From Niastella caeni (GTDB taxonomy: Bacteria > Bacteroidota > Bacteroidia > Chitinophagales > Chitinophagaceae), in NCBI RefSeq assembly GCF_004834005.1, contig NZ_STFF01000004.1, positions 248,001 through 312,000 on the forward strand: a stretch of DNA of 64,000 nt, read 5' to 3'. The notes beneath the pieces were generated by a model. That model saw only the letters and a list, made by a program, of their open reading frames with translations, made no database searches and was not told the origin of the DNA. Position numbers and translations under genes: made by a program. This document shows positions 34,288-42,439 of the stretch, piece by piece. How positions within the stretch are numbered: the first letter of the stretch is position 1; every line of letters begins with the position of its first letter.

Positions 34288-36315
34288 TTATTCCTTCGTT
34301 ATATTGATCAATGCCCTTCTGTTGCGGCTGCGGCCATCAGGATTATCGCGGCCATTGATCAATTCCATCTCAAGCGGACAACAGGCGCCGAAAGATTCAA
34401 ATGTAATGCGGCTGGCCTTTATACCTTTTTCAATGAAGTAATTGGCGCATGCCCTTGCACGCCGGTCAGAGAGTTTTTTATTGTATTCATCACTCCCCTT
34501 CCCGTCTGTATACCCTGATATTTGCAGTGTTGAAGCCGGTAATTGCACCAGCACATTGTAAACCGAATCGAGTTTGTTCACGGCTTCCTCTTTCAGATTG
34601 CTCATATCAAAATCGAAATATACAGTAACTACATTCTCTGCATGTAAAATGAATTTTTTATCAATGTACATGTCTGTATTGACCAACTGATCGGTCAGCA
34701 GGTTCACTTCTGCGGTGTCATTGATTTTCACCACATCCACTGTGTCGTTATAAAATTCTTTGGTTATGGCGATCCTGTAATTGAAATAATCCTTATGGAG
34801 CGTATCAAATAAATATTTGCCTTCGCCATCCGTTTTAATTGTCCAGGTTTTGCCCGATGGGTCTGTTAAAACAATGGAAGCATCGGCGATGGGGCTATTG
34901 TCCTTACTGTCACGTACCACCCCGGTTAACCGTTTGTTTTTGGGTGATCTTTTTATAAGATAATTTTCGAGGCAGCAGCCGGTCCCTCTGTCGCTCCCTA
35001 CAATGGCATTTGCCAAAAGGGTTGAGTCTTCAGGTGCAAAAAAGTAAATATCATCTCTCGATGAGTTAACGGGGTAACCCATATTGCGGGGTACGCCCCA
35101 TGCGGCATCACTGCCTTTTACCGAAAAGAGATCATACCCACCCATGCCCTGCCGTCCGTTGGTAGAATACACCAACGTACCGCTGCTGGTATGATAAAAC
35201 GGGGCCTGTTCATCACCGGCTGAATTTATTCCTGAGCCAGCATTAACCGGGCTGCCGGCGCTGCCATCTTCATAGATAGGTGCATACCAGATATCGAATC
35301 CACCCGATCCGCCGGGGCGGTCAGAAGCAAAATATAAATAGATGCCATCTGCAGAACAAAATGGTTGCTTGCTGCTAAACCCGTCGATATTAACCTGGGG
35401 CAATAAAGCCGGTTTGGTCCATCCGCTATCCCCACGGTTAATAATGTAATAAATATTAGAAACGATGCGGCCTTTTTCTTTTTTCCACTGGGTAAAATAA
35501 ATACGCAGGCCGTCGGCGGTGAAGCTGGCTACCCCCTGGTTATCTGCAATGCCGGCAACCGGTAAAACAACCGGGGTTAGTTGATCGAGGCTGTCGTTTT
35601 TCAAATTAGCATAAAACAACCGGCTGTTATGCGGGTTTACTCCTTTCACCCAGGCAGAATCGGTTTTCGTACTGCTCACCAGGTATTTGTTGCCGCTTAC
35701 GGCCCTTACTGCAAAAGCGCCTTTTTCAAAGCTGCCGGGTGTATTGATCTTCCAGCTGTTCACCAGGCCGGCGCCGGGGGCCGCCAGTTGTTTGCGTATA
35801 TATTGCAACGTTTGCAATTCTTTTTCAGCCGCTTCTTTTAACTGGCTGTTGGTTCCTTCGCTTAAGTATTTGCGGATATTTTCTTCCGCCTCATCATATT
35901 TTCCCAGGCTGCGTTCACATACGGCGCTCCAGTATAAGGCATCCTTATTATCAGTGCATTTTTTGTATGCAGAGTCGGCATTTATCCAATAATGGGCAAG
36001 CCGGTAGCTTTCTGCCTGTTTATAAAGTATGCTTGCGCGTGACCTGTCCTGAGTTCCCTGGGGTGATTTCCCTTTTTTAGCATACACGGTAAATGCCGGT
36101 CCGTTTGCATTTGCTGGCGGTTTCAGGTATTGCTCATACAAATAGGCAGCCGTGTAATATTCACCGGCCGCAAAATACTGGTCGGCTAACTGCAACGGAC
36201 TTTTGTCTTTCACAACCTGTTGACCTTGTAACGGTAGCCAGCAGGCGCTGGCAACCAGTAAACCAAATAAATTACCGGCAAGTGATCTGATCTTAATAGG
36301 TATAAATGTGTTCAT
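34288..36315 (-). CDS. PorE-like OmpA-family protein (TPR, PD40 propeller, CRD, OmpA)
   Basis: This 675-aa protein has a signal peptide (L-L-V-A-S-A-C-W-L-P-L-Q-G-Q). TPR-like helices span about 40-180 (A-G-E-Y-Y-T-A-A-Y-L-Y-E-Q-Y-L), then PD40/WD40-like propeller strands at about 240-430 (Y-L-Y-F-A-S-D-R-P-G-G-S-G-G-F-D-I-W). A carboxypeptidase-regulatory-like domain spans about 465-545, and a C-terminal OmpA domain binds peptidoglycan (Y-T-D-G-K-G-S-D-E-Y-N-K-K-L-S-D-R-R-A). This domain order is that of the T9SS accessory protein PorE. It is downstream of a PorP/SprF protein and a CHU_C adhesin, the usual arrangement for adhesin-dedicated T9SS helpers. Confidence 0.87.
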   Translation of the reverse strand: MNTFIPIKIRSLAGNLFGLLVASACWLPLQGQQVVKDKSPLQLADQYFAAGEYYTAAYLYEQYLKPPANANGPAFTVYAKKGKSPQGTQDRSRASILYKQAESYRLAHYWINADSAYKKCTDNKDALYWSAVCERSLGKYDEAEENIRKYLSEGTNSQLKEAAEKELQTLQYIRKQLAAPGAGLVNSWKINTPGSFEKGAFAVRAVSGNKYLVSSTKTDSAWVKGVNPHNSRLFYANLKNDSLDQLTPVVLPVAGIADNQGVASFTADGLRIYFTQWKKEKGRIVSNIYYIINRGDSGWTKPALLPQVNIDGFSSKQPFCSADGIYLYFASDRPGGSGGFDIWYAPIYEDGSAGSPVNAGSGINSAGDEQAPFYHTSSGTLVYSTNGRQGMGGYDLFSVKGSDAAWGVPRNMGYPVNSSRDDIYFFAPEDSTLLANAIVGSDRGTGCCLENYLIKRSPKNKRLTGVVRDSKDNSPIADASIVLTDPSGKTWTIKTDGEGKYLFDTLHKDYFNYRIAITKEFYNDTVDVVKINDTAEVNLLTDQLVNTDMYIDKKFILHAENVVTVYFDFDMSNLKEEAVNKLDSVYNVLVQLPASTLQISGYTDGKGSDEYNKKLSDRRARACANYFIEKGIKASRITFESFGACCPLEMELINGRDNPDGRSRNRRALINITKE

Positions 36316-36485
36316 AGGTTCTCAAAAATTTTAATTTCACTATGATGGGCTAAAGTTTGCTAATGAATTGATTGATCGATTGCCTGATTGTTAGAAACTC
36401 TGTAATTGAGACACCCTGCCCAAAATTAATAGCTTTATAATTAGGGATCCCCAGCCATCAAACCATAGAACAATCAAACCATCTT

Positions 36486-37511
36486 TTAAAGTCTGGCACA
36501 ACGAACAAAATCAATAATGCTTCGCTGGCCCGACCGTTTTATATAAGAAAGTGTGAGCTCAAAACTGTTTACGTTTTTCGTCATCGATCTTAGTTTAGAT
36601 GCATTGGCGTCATAGCTCAACCCGATCACAAAATTCTTATAATCAACGCCCACATAAGGAGCTATGGCATCATTGACGCGGTAATAGCCGCCCACCATAA
36701 AATCGGTTTCTGCATTAATATTAATTTGTCCATAAAAGCCTGCCATTGCTTCGTATGCTTTACCCTGCAGCATATACAGTGCATGGGGAATTACTTTCGT
36801 ACGGTCTGATAAATTGAAACTTAAACCGGCATGCATGGAATAACGAACAGGGATTCTGTTGAGATCGGTATTATGGTCCGTGACGATCGGGTCTTTAGGT
36901 CTGTTTAAATGATAGGCAGAAAAGCCACCGAAGAAATTCGCTTTCTTTTCGGGCGACGCATCAAAATACAGAATGCCGGCCCCTATATCGGGAACGAGCG
37001 AAGACGTTTTATTAAAAGTTTCAGTTGTTGGGTTACTGGCATGGTAACCCGTGATGGGATTCCATTGTTCGCCCCATTTGAATTTTGTACGATCGACCCG
37101 GCGACTTATAATGCCACCCTGCAGGGCCATAACGATCCGGTGGTTAAAATCCTTTCCGAATTTCACGCCGGTGTAGGCATAAGAACCGGATAAGGTAAGG
37201 TAGTTAAACCCACCATCACCGGCAGACTGGTTCAACAGGTTTATACCCAGCGCAGCATTTTTAGTGGTACGCGTATCGAATGAAACGCCAATAGTGCGGT
37301 ACAGACTGCTGAGGCTGCCCCACTGATTACGAAAAATGGCAGCCGCTCTGTAATCGCCGTCGGCGCTGCCTGCGAGCGCAGGATTGATATACAATGGATA
37401 GGTATAATTCTGTGTAAAGTGCGGATCTGTTTGCGCAACTGTTTTTAAGGCAGTTGTCAGTAACAAACAGGTCGCCAACCAACCGTATCGTTTTATATGT
37501 TTACTTTTCAT
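36486..37511 (-). CDS. PorP/SprF-family type IX secretion membrane protein
   Basis: This 341-aa protein has a signal peptide ending T-V-A-Q, followed by the family's diagnostic D-P-H-F-T-Q-N-Y-x-x-P-L-Y-I-N-P-A-L-A-G. The remainder alternates amphipathic strands of an outer-membrane barrel (F-R-N-Q-W-G-S-L; G-G-F-S-A-Y-H-L-N-R-P). PorP/SprF proteins work with T9SS and are often paired with a specific CHU_C-tailed substrate. Here the adjacent upstream gene encodes such a substrate, so this is probably its dedicated secretion or anchoring partner. Confidence 0.92.
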   Translation of the reverse strand: MKSKHIKRYGWLATCLLLTTALKTVAQTDPHFTQNYTYPLYINPALAGSADGDYRAAAIFRNQWGSLSSLYRTIGVSFDTRTTKNAALGINLLNQSAGDGGFNYLTLSGSYAYTGVKFGKDFNHRIVMALQGGIISRRVDRTKFKWGEQWNPITGYHASNPTTETFNKTSSLVPDIGAGILYFDASPEKKANFFGGFSAYHLNRPKDPIVTDHNTDLNRIPVRYSMHAGLSFNLSDRTKVIPHALYMLQGKAYEAMAGFYGQININAETDFMVGGYYRVNDAIAPYVGVDYKNFVIGLSYDANASKLRSMTKNVNSFELTLSYIKRSGQRSIIDFVRCARL

Positions 37512-37561
37512 TTTAATTAGTTTAGTGTTCGTTGCAATAAGCCCTGAGCGAAGTCGAAGGG

Positions 37562-40462
37562 TTAACGGATAAGTGTAATAGAGCCTTTTGTTTTAATCTG
37601 TCTTCCATCTCTCAATACAGCTTTTAGTACATACATGTAAACACCCACAGGCTGAGCGGTCCCCTTGTATTTACCATCCCATCCCTGCTGCGTACTGGTA
37701 AGTGTAGCAAGGCGTTGACCCCATTGATTGAAAATTTGCATGTCAACAGAAGCGATATAATTTCCGTAAATGAAAAGCTGCTCATTCTTCCCATCGCCAT
37801 TGGGAGAAAATATATTGGGCACAAAAACGTCTTTGGCCAATGGAAGCACTGTTATTTTAAAGGATTGAGAAACGCCGGAACAACCATTCATGACAGGAAT
37901 TGTAGTAATGATTGCGGTAAAAGGCGTATCGGATATATTGGTTGCTGTAAAGGAAGGGACCATACCGGTGCCCGAAGCTGACAGGCCAATAGCCGGATTT
38001 GAATTATTCCATTGTATGCCGCCTGCCGGATCGTTTACCCTGAAATTATAGGGCGCCAAAACCGTACCGTCGTAAATGGCGGTATCCCTGGTTATATTCA
38101 TAAGGGATGGTATGGGATTAACCTGCAGGGTAAACGTGGTTGGAATGGCACACTGACCCGAATCAGGGGTAAATGTATAAGTGGTCGTTGTTGTATTGCT
38201 CAACGCTGGTGACCAGGTACCTGTAACAGGTATAGCATTGGCAGATGATAACGGCAATGGGGCCAGCGTGGCGCCTGAACATACTGATGCCGCAACCGCG
38301 AACGTCGGTGTTACTTTCTGATTAACAATAATAGTTAATGTAGTTGTGGTGGCGCACTGACCAGGTGCCGGCGTAAATGTATAGGTGGTAGTGGCTGTAT
38401 TATTTAAAGCCGGGGCCCATGTACCCGTAATGCCATTATCGGATGTGGTGGGCAGCGCAGCCAGTGGGGCGCCGGAACAAATGGTATCAGCCGCCGGGAA
38501 CGTTGGTGTAATTACATTAACGACGATGGTTAGTGTATCTGTTGTAGCACACACACCTGCCGTTGGAGTAAAAGTATAAGTAGTTGTTGCTGCATGATTC
38601 AATGCCGGAGACCAGGTACCCGTGATGCCATTGTCAGATGTTGTGGGCAGCGCAGGGATCGTATTGCCGAAACATATTGGCGCCACAGGCGTGAATGTTG
38701 GTTTTACATTCGGAATAACGGTGACCGTTAAGGTGGTTGTAATTGCACACTGTCCGGCTGTTGGTGTAAACGTATAGGTGGTAGTTACCGTATCATTCAA
38801 AGCCGGGGCCCAGGTACCGGAGATACCATTGGTGGATGTGGTAGGTAAAGGCGGTAAGCCTGATCCCGAACAAATAGGCGCCACTGCATTAAATGTTGGT
38901 GTAACGATCGGGTTAACTGTGATCGTAAGTGTCGTTATTGTCGCGCACTGTCCGGCATCCGGTGTAAATGTATAAGTAGTGGTTGCCGTATTATCCAAAG
39001 CCGGCGCCCAGGTACCGGTGATGCCATTAGTGGATGTTGTTGGTAGCGCAGTAAGCGCATCGCCGGAACAGATCGGGGCAACGGGGGCGAATGCCGGGGT
39101 AATGTTCGGATTAACCGTTATTGTTAATGTGGTGGCATTCGCGCACTGCCCGGCAGTTGGCGTAAATGTATAGGTAGTAGTTGCTGTATTGTTCAAAGCC
39201 GGCGACCAGGTGCCCGTGATACCATTATCGGAAGTGGTGGGCAGGGCAGTAAGCGTAGCTCCGGCACATATTGTATCAGCGGTCGTGAACGTAGGTGTTA
39301 CCTTCGCATCAACGGTAATGGTTAGTGTAGCCGTTCTGGCACACAAACCAGCCGTTGGGGTAAATGTATAGGTAGTTGTTGCCGTATTATTCAAAGCCGG
39401 CGACCAGGAGCCGGTAATGCCGTTATTGGAAGTGGTGGGCAGTGATGACAAGGTGGCGCCCGAACAAATGGGTGCAACGGGATCAAACGTAGGTATAACG
39501 TTCGGATTGACGGTGACCGTGTATGTCGCCGTTGTCGCACACTGGCCGTTATCTGGCGTAAAGGTATATGTTCCGCTGGTGGTGTTGCTTACCACCGCCG
39601 GGTTCCAGGTGCCTGTTATACCATTTGATGAACTGGCAGGTAAAGTAACAACCGGATCTCCTTCACAAATGGTAGTGCTTGTGCCGAAAGGGAAAATGGA
39701 TGGCACATTCGGATTCACCGTAACGGTGAGTGTTGTTCCTTCAACGCATCCGGGCGATGTGGCGGTAAATATATATGTGCCGGATTGCGTAGGATCAACC
39801 ACGGCCGGCGACCAGGTGCCGGAAATGCCATTGTCAGATGTATTGGGTAACACCGGAACGGTACCGTTATGACAGATCGTAAGAGACGTTCCAAACGGAA
39901 AGGTGGCTGTTTCCTTTGGTATTACAGTAATGTTAATCGGAACCGGTGTACCACAGGTGCCGGCTGCCGGGGTAAAAGTATAGGTGCCTGAAGTTTGATT
40001 ATTAACAACCGCCGGATTCCAGGTGCCACTGATACTATTTGGTGCATTGGATGTTGGCGGTAAAACCGGCGGCGTACTGCCCTGACAAAAAGGAGCAAAG
40101 GGAGTAAATTCCGGAACATTTATCGGGTTTGATAATTGTTGTCCGGTTAATACATTCGAGATGCTGCCGTTAAAATTAAAGATAAAATTGCTATAGATGC
40201 CTGCATTCAAACCGGTGATGGTTAATTGCCCCGTTGCGGTTGAGGCAATGGTTACCGGGCCTGTTACTACGCCATCATCGGTATAGGTTACCTGGTAAGT
40301 GGTGTTGGGTAGCAGCCCGCTGAACGAAAATGACCCTTCAGAACCATTACAGCTCGATGGGTTATTACTTATTAATAAAACAGGGGTAGATTGCGCCCAT
40401 GCATTATTACACCAAAGTGTAATAATAAAAAAAATGATTAAGGGTATCGGTTTACGGTTCAT
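37562..40462 (-). CDS. Repetitive T9SS adhesin with CHU_C (gliding motility-associated) C-terminus
   Basis: This 966-aa protein has a signal peptide ending A-W-A-Q. After an N-terminal domain come ten Ig-like repeats of 65-71 residues (about residues 113-800). Each has a conserved I-C-S-G-x-x-L, a L-P-T-T-S-x-N-G-I-T-G-T-W core, and Y-T-F-T-P-x-x-G-Q-C-A, with a Cys pair that could form a disulfide. The C-terminal 90 residues are a CHU_C/T9SS type B sorting domain (V-P-N-I-F-S-P-N-G-D-G-K-N-E). Internal repeats 4-9 are highly alike. It is the probable substrate of the neighbouring PorP/SprF protein and a candidate surface adhesin, in the manner of SprB. Confidence 0.9.
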   Translation of the reverse strand: MNRKPIPLIIFFIITLWCNNAWAQSTPVLLISNNPSSCNGSEGSFSFSGLLPNTTYQVTYTDDGVVTGPVTIASTATGQLTITGLNAGIYSNFIFNFNGSISNVLTGQQLSNPINVPEFTPFAPFCQGSTPPVLPPTSNAPNSISGTWNPAVVNNQTSGTYTFTPAAGTCGTPVPINITVIPKETATFPFGTSLTICHNGTVPVLPNTSDNGISGTWSPAVVDPTQSGTYIFTATSPGCVEGTTLTVTVNPNVPSIFPFGTSTTICEGDPVVTLPASSSNGITGTWNPAVVSNTTSGTYTFTPDNGQCATTATYTVTVNPNVIPTFDPVAPICSGATLSSLPTTSNNGITGSWSPALNNTATTTYTFTPTAGLCARTATLTITVDAKVTPTFTTADTICAGATLTALPTTSDNGITGTWSPALNNTATTTYTFTPTAGQCANATTLTITVNPNITPAFAPVAPICSGDALTALPTTSTNGITGTWAPALDNTATTTYTFTPDAGQCATITTLTITVNPIVTPTFNAVAPICSGSGLPPLPTTSTNGISGTWAPALNDTVTTTYTFTPTAGQCAITTTLTVTVIPNVKPTFTPVAPICFGNTIPALPTTSDNGITGTWSPALNHAATTTYTFTPTAGVCATTDTLTIVVNVITPTFPAADTICSGAPLAALPTTSDNGITGTWAPALNNTATTTYTFTPAPGQCATTTTLTIIVNQKVTPTFAVAASVCSGATLAPLPLSSANAIPVTGTWSPALSNTTTTTYTFTPDSGQCAIPTTFTLQVNPIPSLMNITRDTAIYDGTVLAPYNFRVNDPAGGIQWNNSNPAIGLSASGTGMVPSFTATNISDTPFTAIITTIPVMNGCSGVSQSFKITVLPLAKDVFVPNIFSPNGDGKNEQLFIYGNYIASVDMQIFNQWGQRLATLTSTQQGWDGKYKGTAQPVGVYMYVLKAVLRDGRQIKTKGSITLIR

Positions 40463-40555
40463 TTTTCTACAGATAATTGGATTAATATATAACTGTGTGG
40501 CATATGCTCACCTAAACGAATATACAAAAATGAATCATTTACCAAAACTGTTTAT

Positions 40556-40570
40556 TAGTAAAAATTGGAT
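40556..40570 (-). promoter_or_regulatory. Conserved element ATCCAATTTTTACTA, site 7
   Basis: On the minus strand it faces the adhesin start at 40462, 93 bp away. The sequence before it on that strand (AAATTACGAATAATC) aligns with the GAATTnTC leader of sites 3, 5 and 6. A weaker copy, ATCCAATTATCTGTA, lies at 40468-40482, close to the ATG. Confidence 0.5.
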
Positions 40571-40615
40571 GTTGATTATTCGTAATTTGAGTGTTGCAAT
40601 AAGTATCAACTGCGT

Positions 40616-41317
40616 ATGAAAAAATACATTTTGTTTATTATATTTTATTTTTGTTATGCATCTTCGCATGCAACATGGTCAATAATTGTTATAGATCCAT
40701 TGACAAAAGAAATAGGAATTGCCGGCGCATCGTGTACGTATAATTGTTATGGCATAGGAAAGATCATTCCTGGTATGGGGGCGGTTATTGTTCAGGCGAT
40801 GAGCAATAACCAGGCAAGAGAAAAAGGCGTAGCAATGATCCTGGCGGAAGTTGAGCCCGAACAAATTATTATGGCCATGCGTGCCCCTGCGTTCGACCCG
40901 GAAAGACAACAATATGCCATAGTGACCATCAAGTATATTGACAGGCCAGTTACTTACTCAGGAGATTCTATAAAGCACAACAAAGGAGCAATAACAGCAA
41001 GCGGTATTTCTGTTCAGGGCAACACGCTGGCCAATGAGCAGGAATTACAGATCATTTTTGAAGCTGTATTAAAAGGACAAAAGGATTCACTACCTATTGC
41101 TGACATATTAATGAATGCATTGGAAGCCGGCTCCCTGGCAGGCGGCGACAAAAGATGTGGAGAACAGCGGGCGACAAGTGCCTTTATCATGGTGTCCAAA
41201 CCAGGTTCCAGGAAATCGTATGTAAACCTGAATATTTTTGGACAAGCCAAAGGAGGACAAAACGCAGTTACTATGCTTCGAAAGAAATTTGAGAAATGGA
41301 AGAGGAAGCATCCATAG
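40616..41317 (+). CDS. DUF1028-family protein
   Basis: This 233-aa protein has a signal peptide (I-I-F-Y-F-C-Y-A-S-S-H-A) directly followed by T-W-S-I-I-V-I-D, in line with the DUF1028 start (T-x-S-I-V-A-x-D), and by the conserved G-I-A-G-A-S. Later motifs are M-S-N-N-Q-A-R-E-K-G, I-S-V-Q-G-N-T-L and A-L-E-A-G-S-L-A-G-G-D-K-R-C-G-E-Q-R-A-T-S-A. The family is predicted to be Ntn-hydrolase-like; activity is not established. Export is predicted here. It is monocistronic. Confidence 0.9.
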   Translation: MKKYILFIIFYFCYASSHATWSIIVIDPLTKEIGIAGASCTYNCYGIGKIIPGMGAVIVQAMSNNQAREKGVAMILAEVEPEQIIMAMRAPAFDPERQQYAIVTIKYIDRPVTYSGDSIKHNKGAITASGISVQGNTLANEQELQIIFEAVLKGQKDSLPIADILMNALEAGSLAGGDKRCGEQRATSAFIMVSKPGSRKSYVNLNIFGQAKGGQNAVTMLRKKFEKWKRKHP

Positions 41318-41388
41318 TAAGCGTGTTGACCTGATCCTTCAAAAAGGCCGAAATTTGTTGGGTAATATTGATTTTAATTATATTTATA

Positions 41389-41420
41389 CCCCGAAAAACA
41401 TTTTCGGGCAGTAGCGCAGC
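41389..41420 (+). repeat. Terminator-like hairpin overlapping a duplicated tRNA 5' fragment
   Basis: CCCCGAAAA / TTTTCGGG forms a hairpin at 41389-41408, probably the terminator of the DUF1028 gene. Its right arm runs into CGGGCAGTAGCGCAGC (41405-41420). That is identical to the first 16 bases of the tRNA-Pro at 41519, so a partial copy of the tRNA 5' end lies 114 bp ahead of the intact gene. Confidence 0.65.
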
Positions 41421-41518
41421 TCATAGAAAATCATTGCGACGAAGGAGCAATAGATTTTCATGATCCCGCCAACGGCGGGACAAGGGCAAGCGGACTACCT
41501 ACAGAATGCTGAAAATTT

Positions 41519-41592
41519 CGGGCAGTAGCGCAGCCCGGTAGCGCACTACGTTCGGGACGTAGGGGTCGCTGGTTCGAATCCAGTCTGCCCGA
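41519..41592 (+). tRNA. tRNA-Pro (anticodon CGG)
   Basis: Acceptor arms CGGGCAG (41519-41525) and CTGCCCG (41585-41591) pair fully. The D-loop is AGCCCGGTAGC and the anticodon stem CTACG/CGTAG encloses TTCGGGA, giving anticodon CGG (codon CCG). The T arm is CTGGTTCGAATCCAG, and the discriminator base is A. CCA is not encoded. A terminator hairpin follows. Confidence 0.93.
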
Positions 41593-41759
41593 CTAAAAAA
41601 TGAAGCCCTTCAGATCGTTGGATTTGAAGGGGCTTTTTGGTTCGAAGTTGTCCTGCCGATTTCTGATTATTTCAAATTCTCTTATAGCCATCTCTATAAA
41701 GAAAGCTTCATTGCCCTTATTTTGAATATCTTAGAGCAGGTTCGAATCCATTTGAGACC
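41587..41759 (+). repeat. tRNA-derived repeat, copy A (tRNA 3' end, terminator and tail)
   Basis: This repeat starts in the acceptor arm (GCCCGACTAAAAAATG), contains the terminator hairpin GAAGCCCTTCA / TGAAGGGGCTTTTT, and ends with GGTTCGAATCCATTTGAG. The first 45 bp are repeated exactly at 47317-47361. The first hairpin strand and the GGTTCGAATCCATTTGA tail recur at 61589-61702. The terminator serves the tRNA. The stretch 41760-41876 holds nothing else I can identify. Confidence 0.8.
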
Positions 41760-41876
41760 ACAGCTTTTAAAGGTCTGCGTAATGCGGGCCTTTTGTCTTT
41801 TAGATTACCCAGAGCGTCCCGATCTGGATTGTCAGGACGCTTTCCTACTAACCGCTCCGGGCAGGCGAGGTGCTGC

Positions 41877-42416
41877 TTATTTGTATAGTGATTTATACCC
41901 CAACAATTTGCCAATAGGTGCAAAAAGTTTAAATACCGTTTTTTGAACGATCCAGCTTGGCCTGGCTAAACGGATCTCCTTTTCATGGGCAAGCATGATA
42001 AGCGATGCCTGGAAAATATTCGGGGATCCTTTTTTATTAAGTTTCCCGTCTCTTGCCAATGAGAAAAAAGTTTCAAATAAGCTGTCAATTTTTAAAGCGG
42101 GAAAAAACTCCTGGATATAGTGCGCTTCACTGTTTCCTGAATTCCAAAAATAATGGGGCACATTTTTAGGAATCGATACAACGTCACCGGGATAAGCGGT
42201 TTGTTCCTTCCTATTTATACAAAAGCTAAGTTGTCCTGCCAGCACCTTAAACCTGTTTTCCTGGTAAGGATGTATATGTTCCGGTTCCCTTGCAGGTGTT
42301 ACCGGGCTAAAGCATTCAATCTGCAATTGCGTGCCATTGGTCTCTGCCCAGGTTTTTAAAAATATCATCCGTTGCCCCGTTCTTGCATTTTCAATATGAT
42401 CGCCTTGCCGTATCAT
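41877..42416 (-). CDS. Cupin-domain protein
   Basis: This 179-aa protein has a single cupin barrel at about residues 28-105. Motif 1 is P-E-H-I-H-P-Y-Q-E-N-R-F, with metal ligands His47, His49 and Glu53. Motif 2 is G-D-V-V-S-I-P-K-N-V-P-H-Y-F, with His88. All four usual ligands are present, so it can bind a metal ion. The C-terminal 70 residues are helical and of unknown role. It lies 23 bp downstream of the SMP-30-like gene on the same strand. The enzyme activity cannot be named. Confidence 0.82.
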   Translation of the reverse strand: MIRQGDHIENARTGQRMIFLKTWAETNGTQLQIECFSPVTPAREPEHIHPYQENRFKVLAGQLSFCINRKEQTAYPGDVVSIPKNVPHYFWNSGNSEAHYIQEFFPALKIDSLFETFFSLARDGKLNKKGSPNIFQASLIMLAHEKEIRLARPSWIVQKTVFKLFAPIGKLLGYKSLYK

Positions 42417-42439
42417 GATTTTTGTTTTTATACGGTTGT

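Noticed and set aside
38385..39872. Plus-strand open frames opposite the CHU_C adhesin
   Set aside because: They recur with the repeat period of the adhesin and are antisense shadows of its ten repeats.
40468..40482. Eighth copy of the conserved element (ATCCAATTATCTGTA)
   Set aside because: It has three mismatches at the conserved end and lies only 6 bp from the start codon, unlike all other copies.
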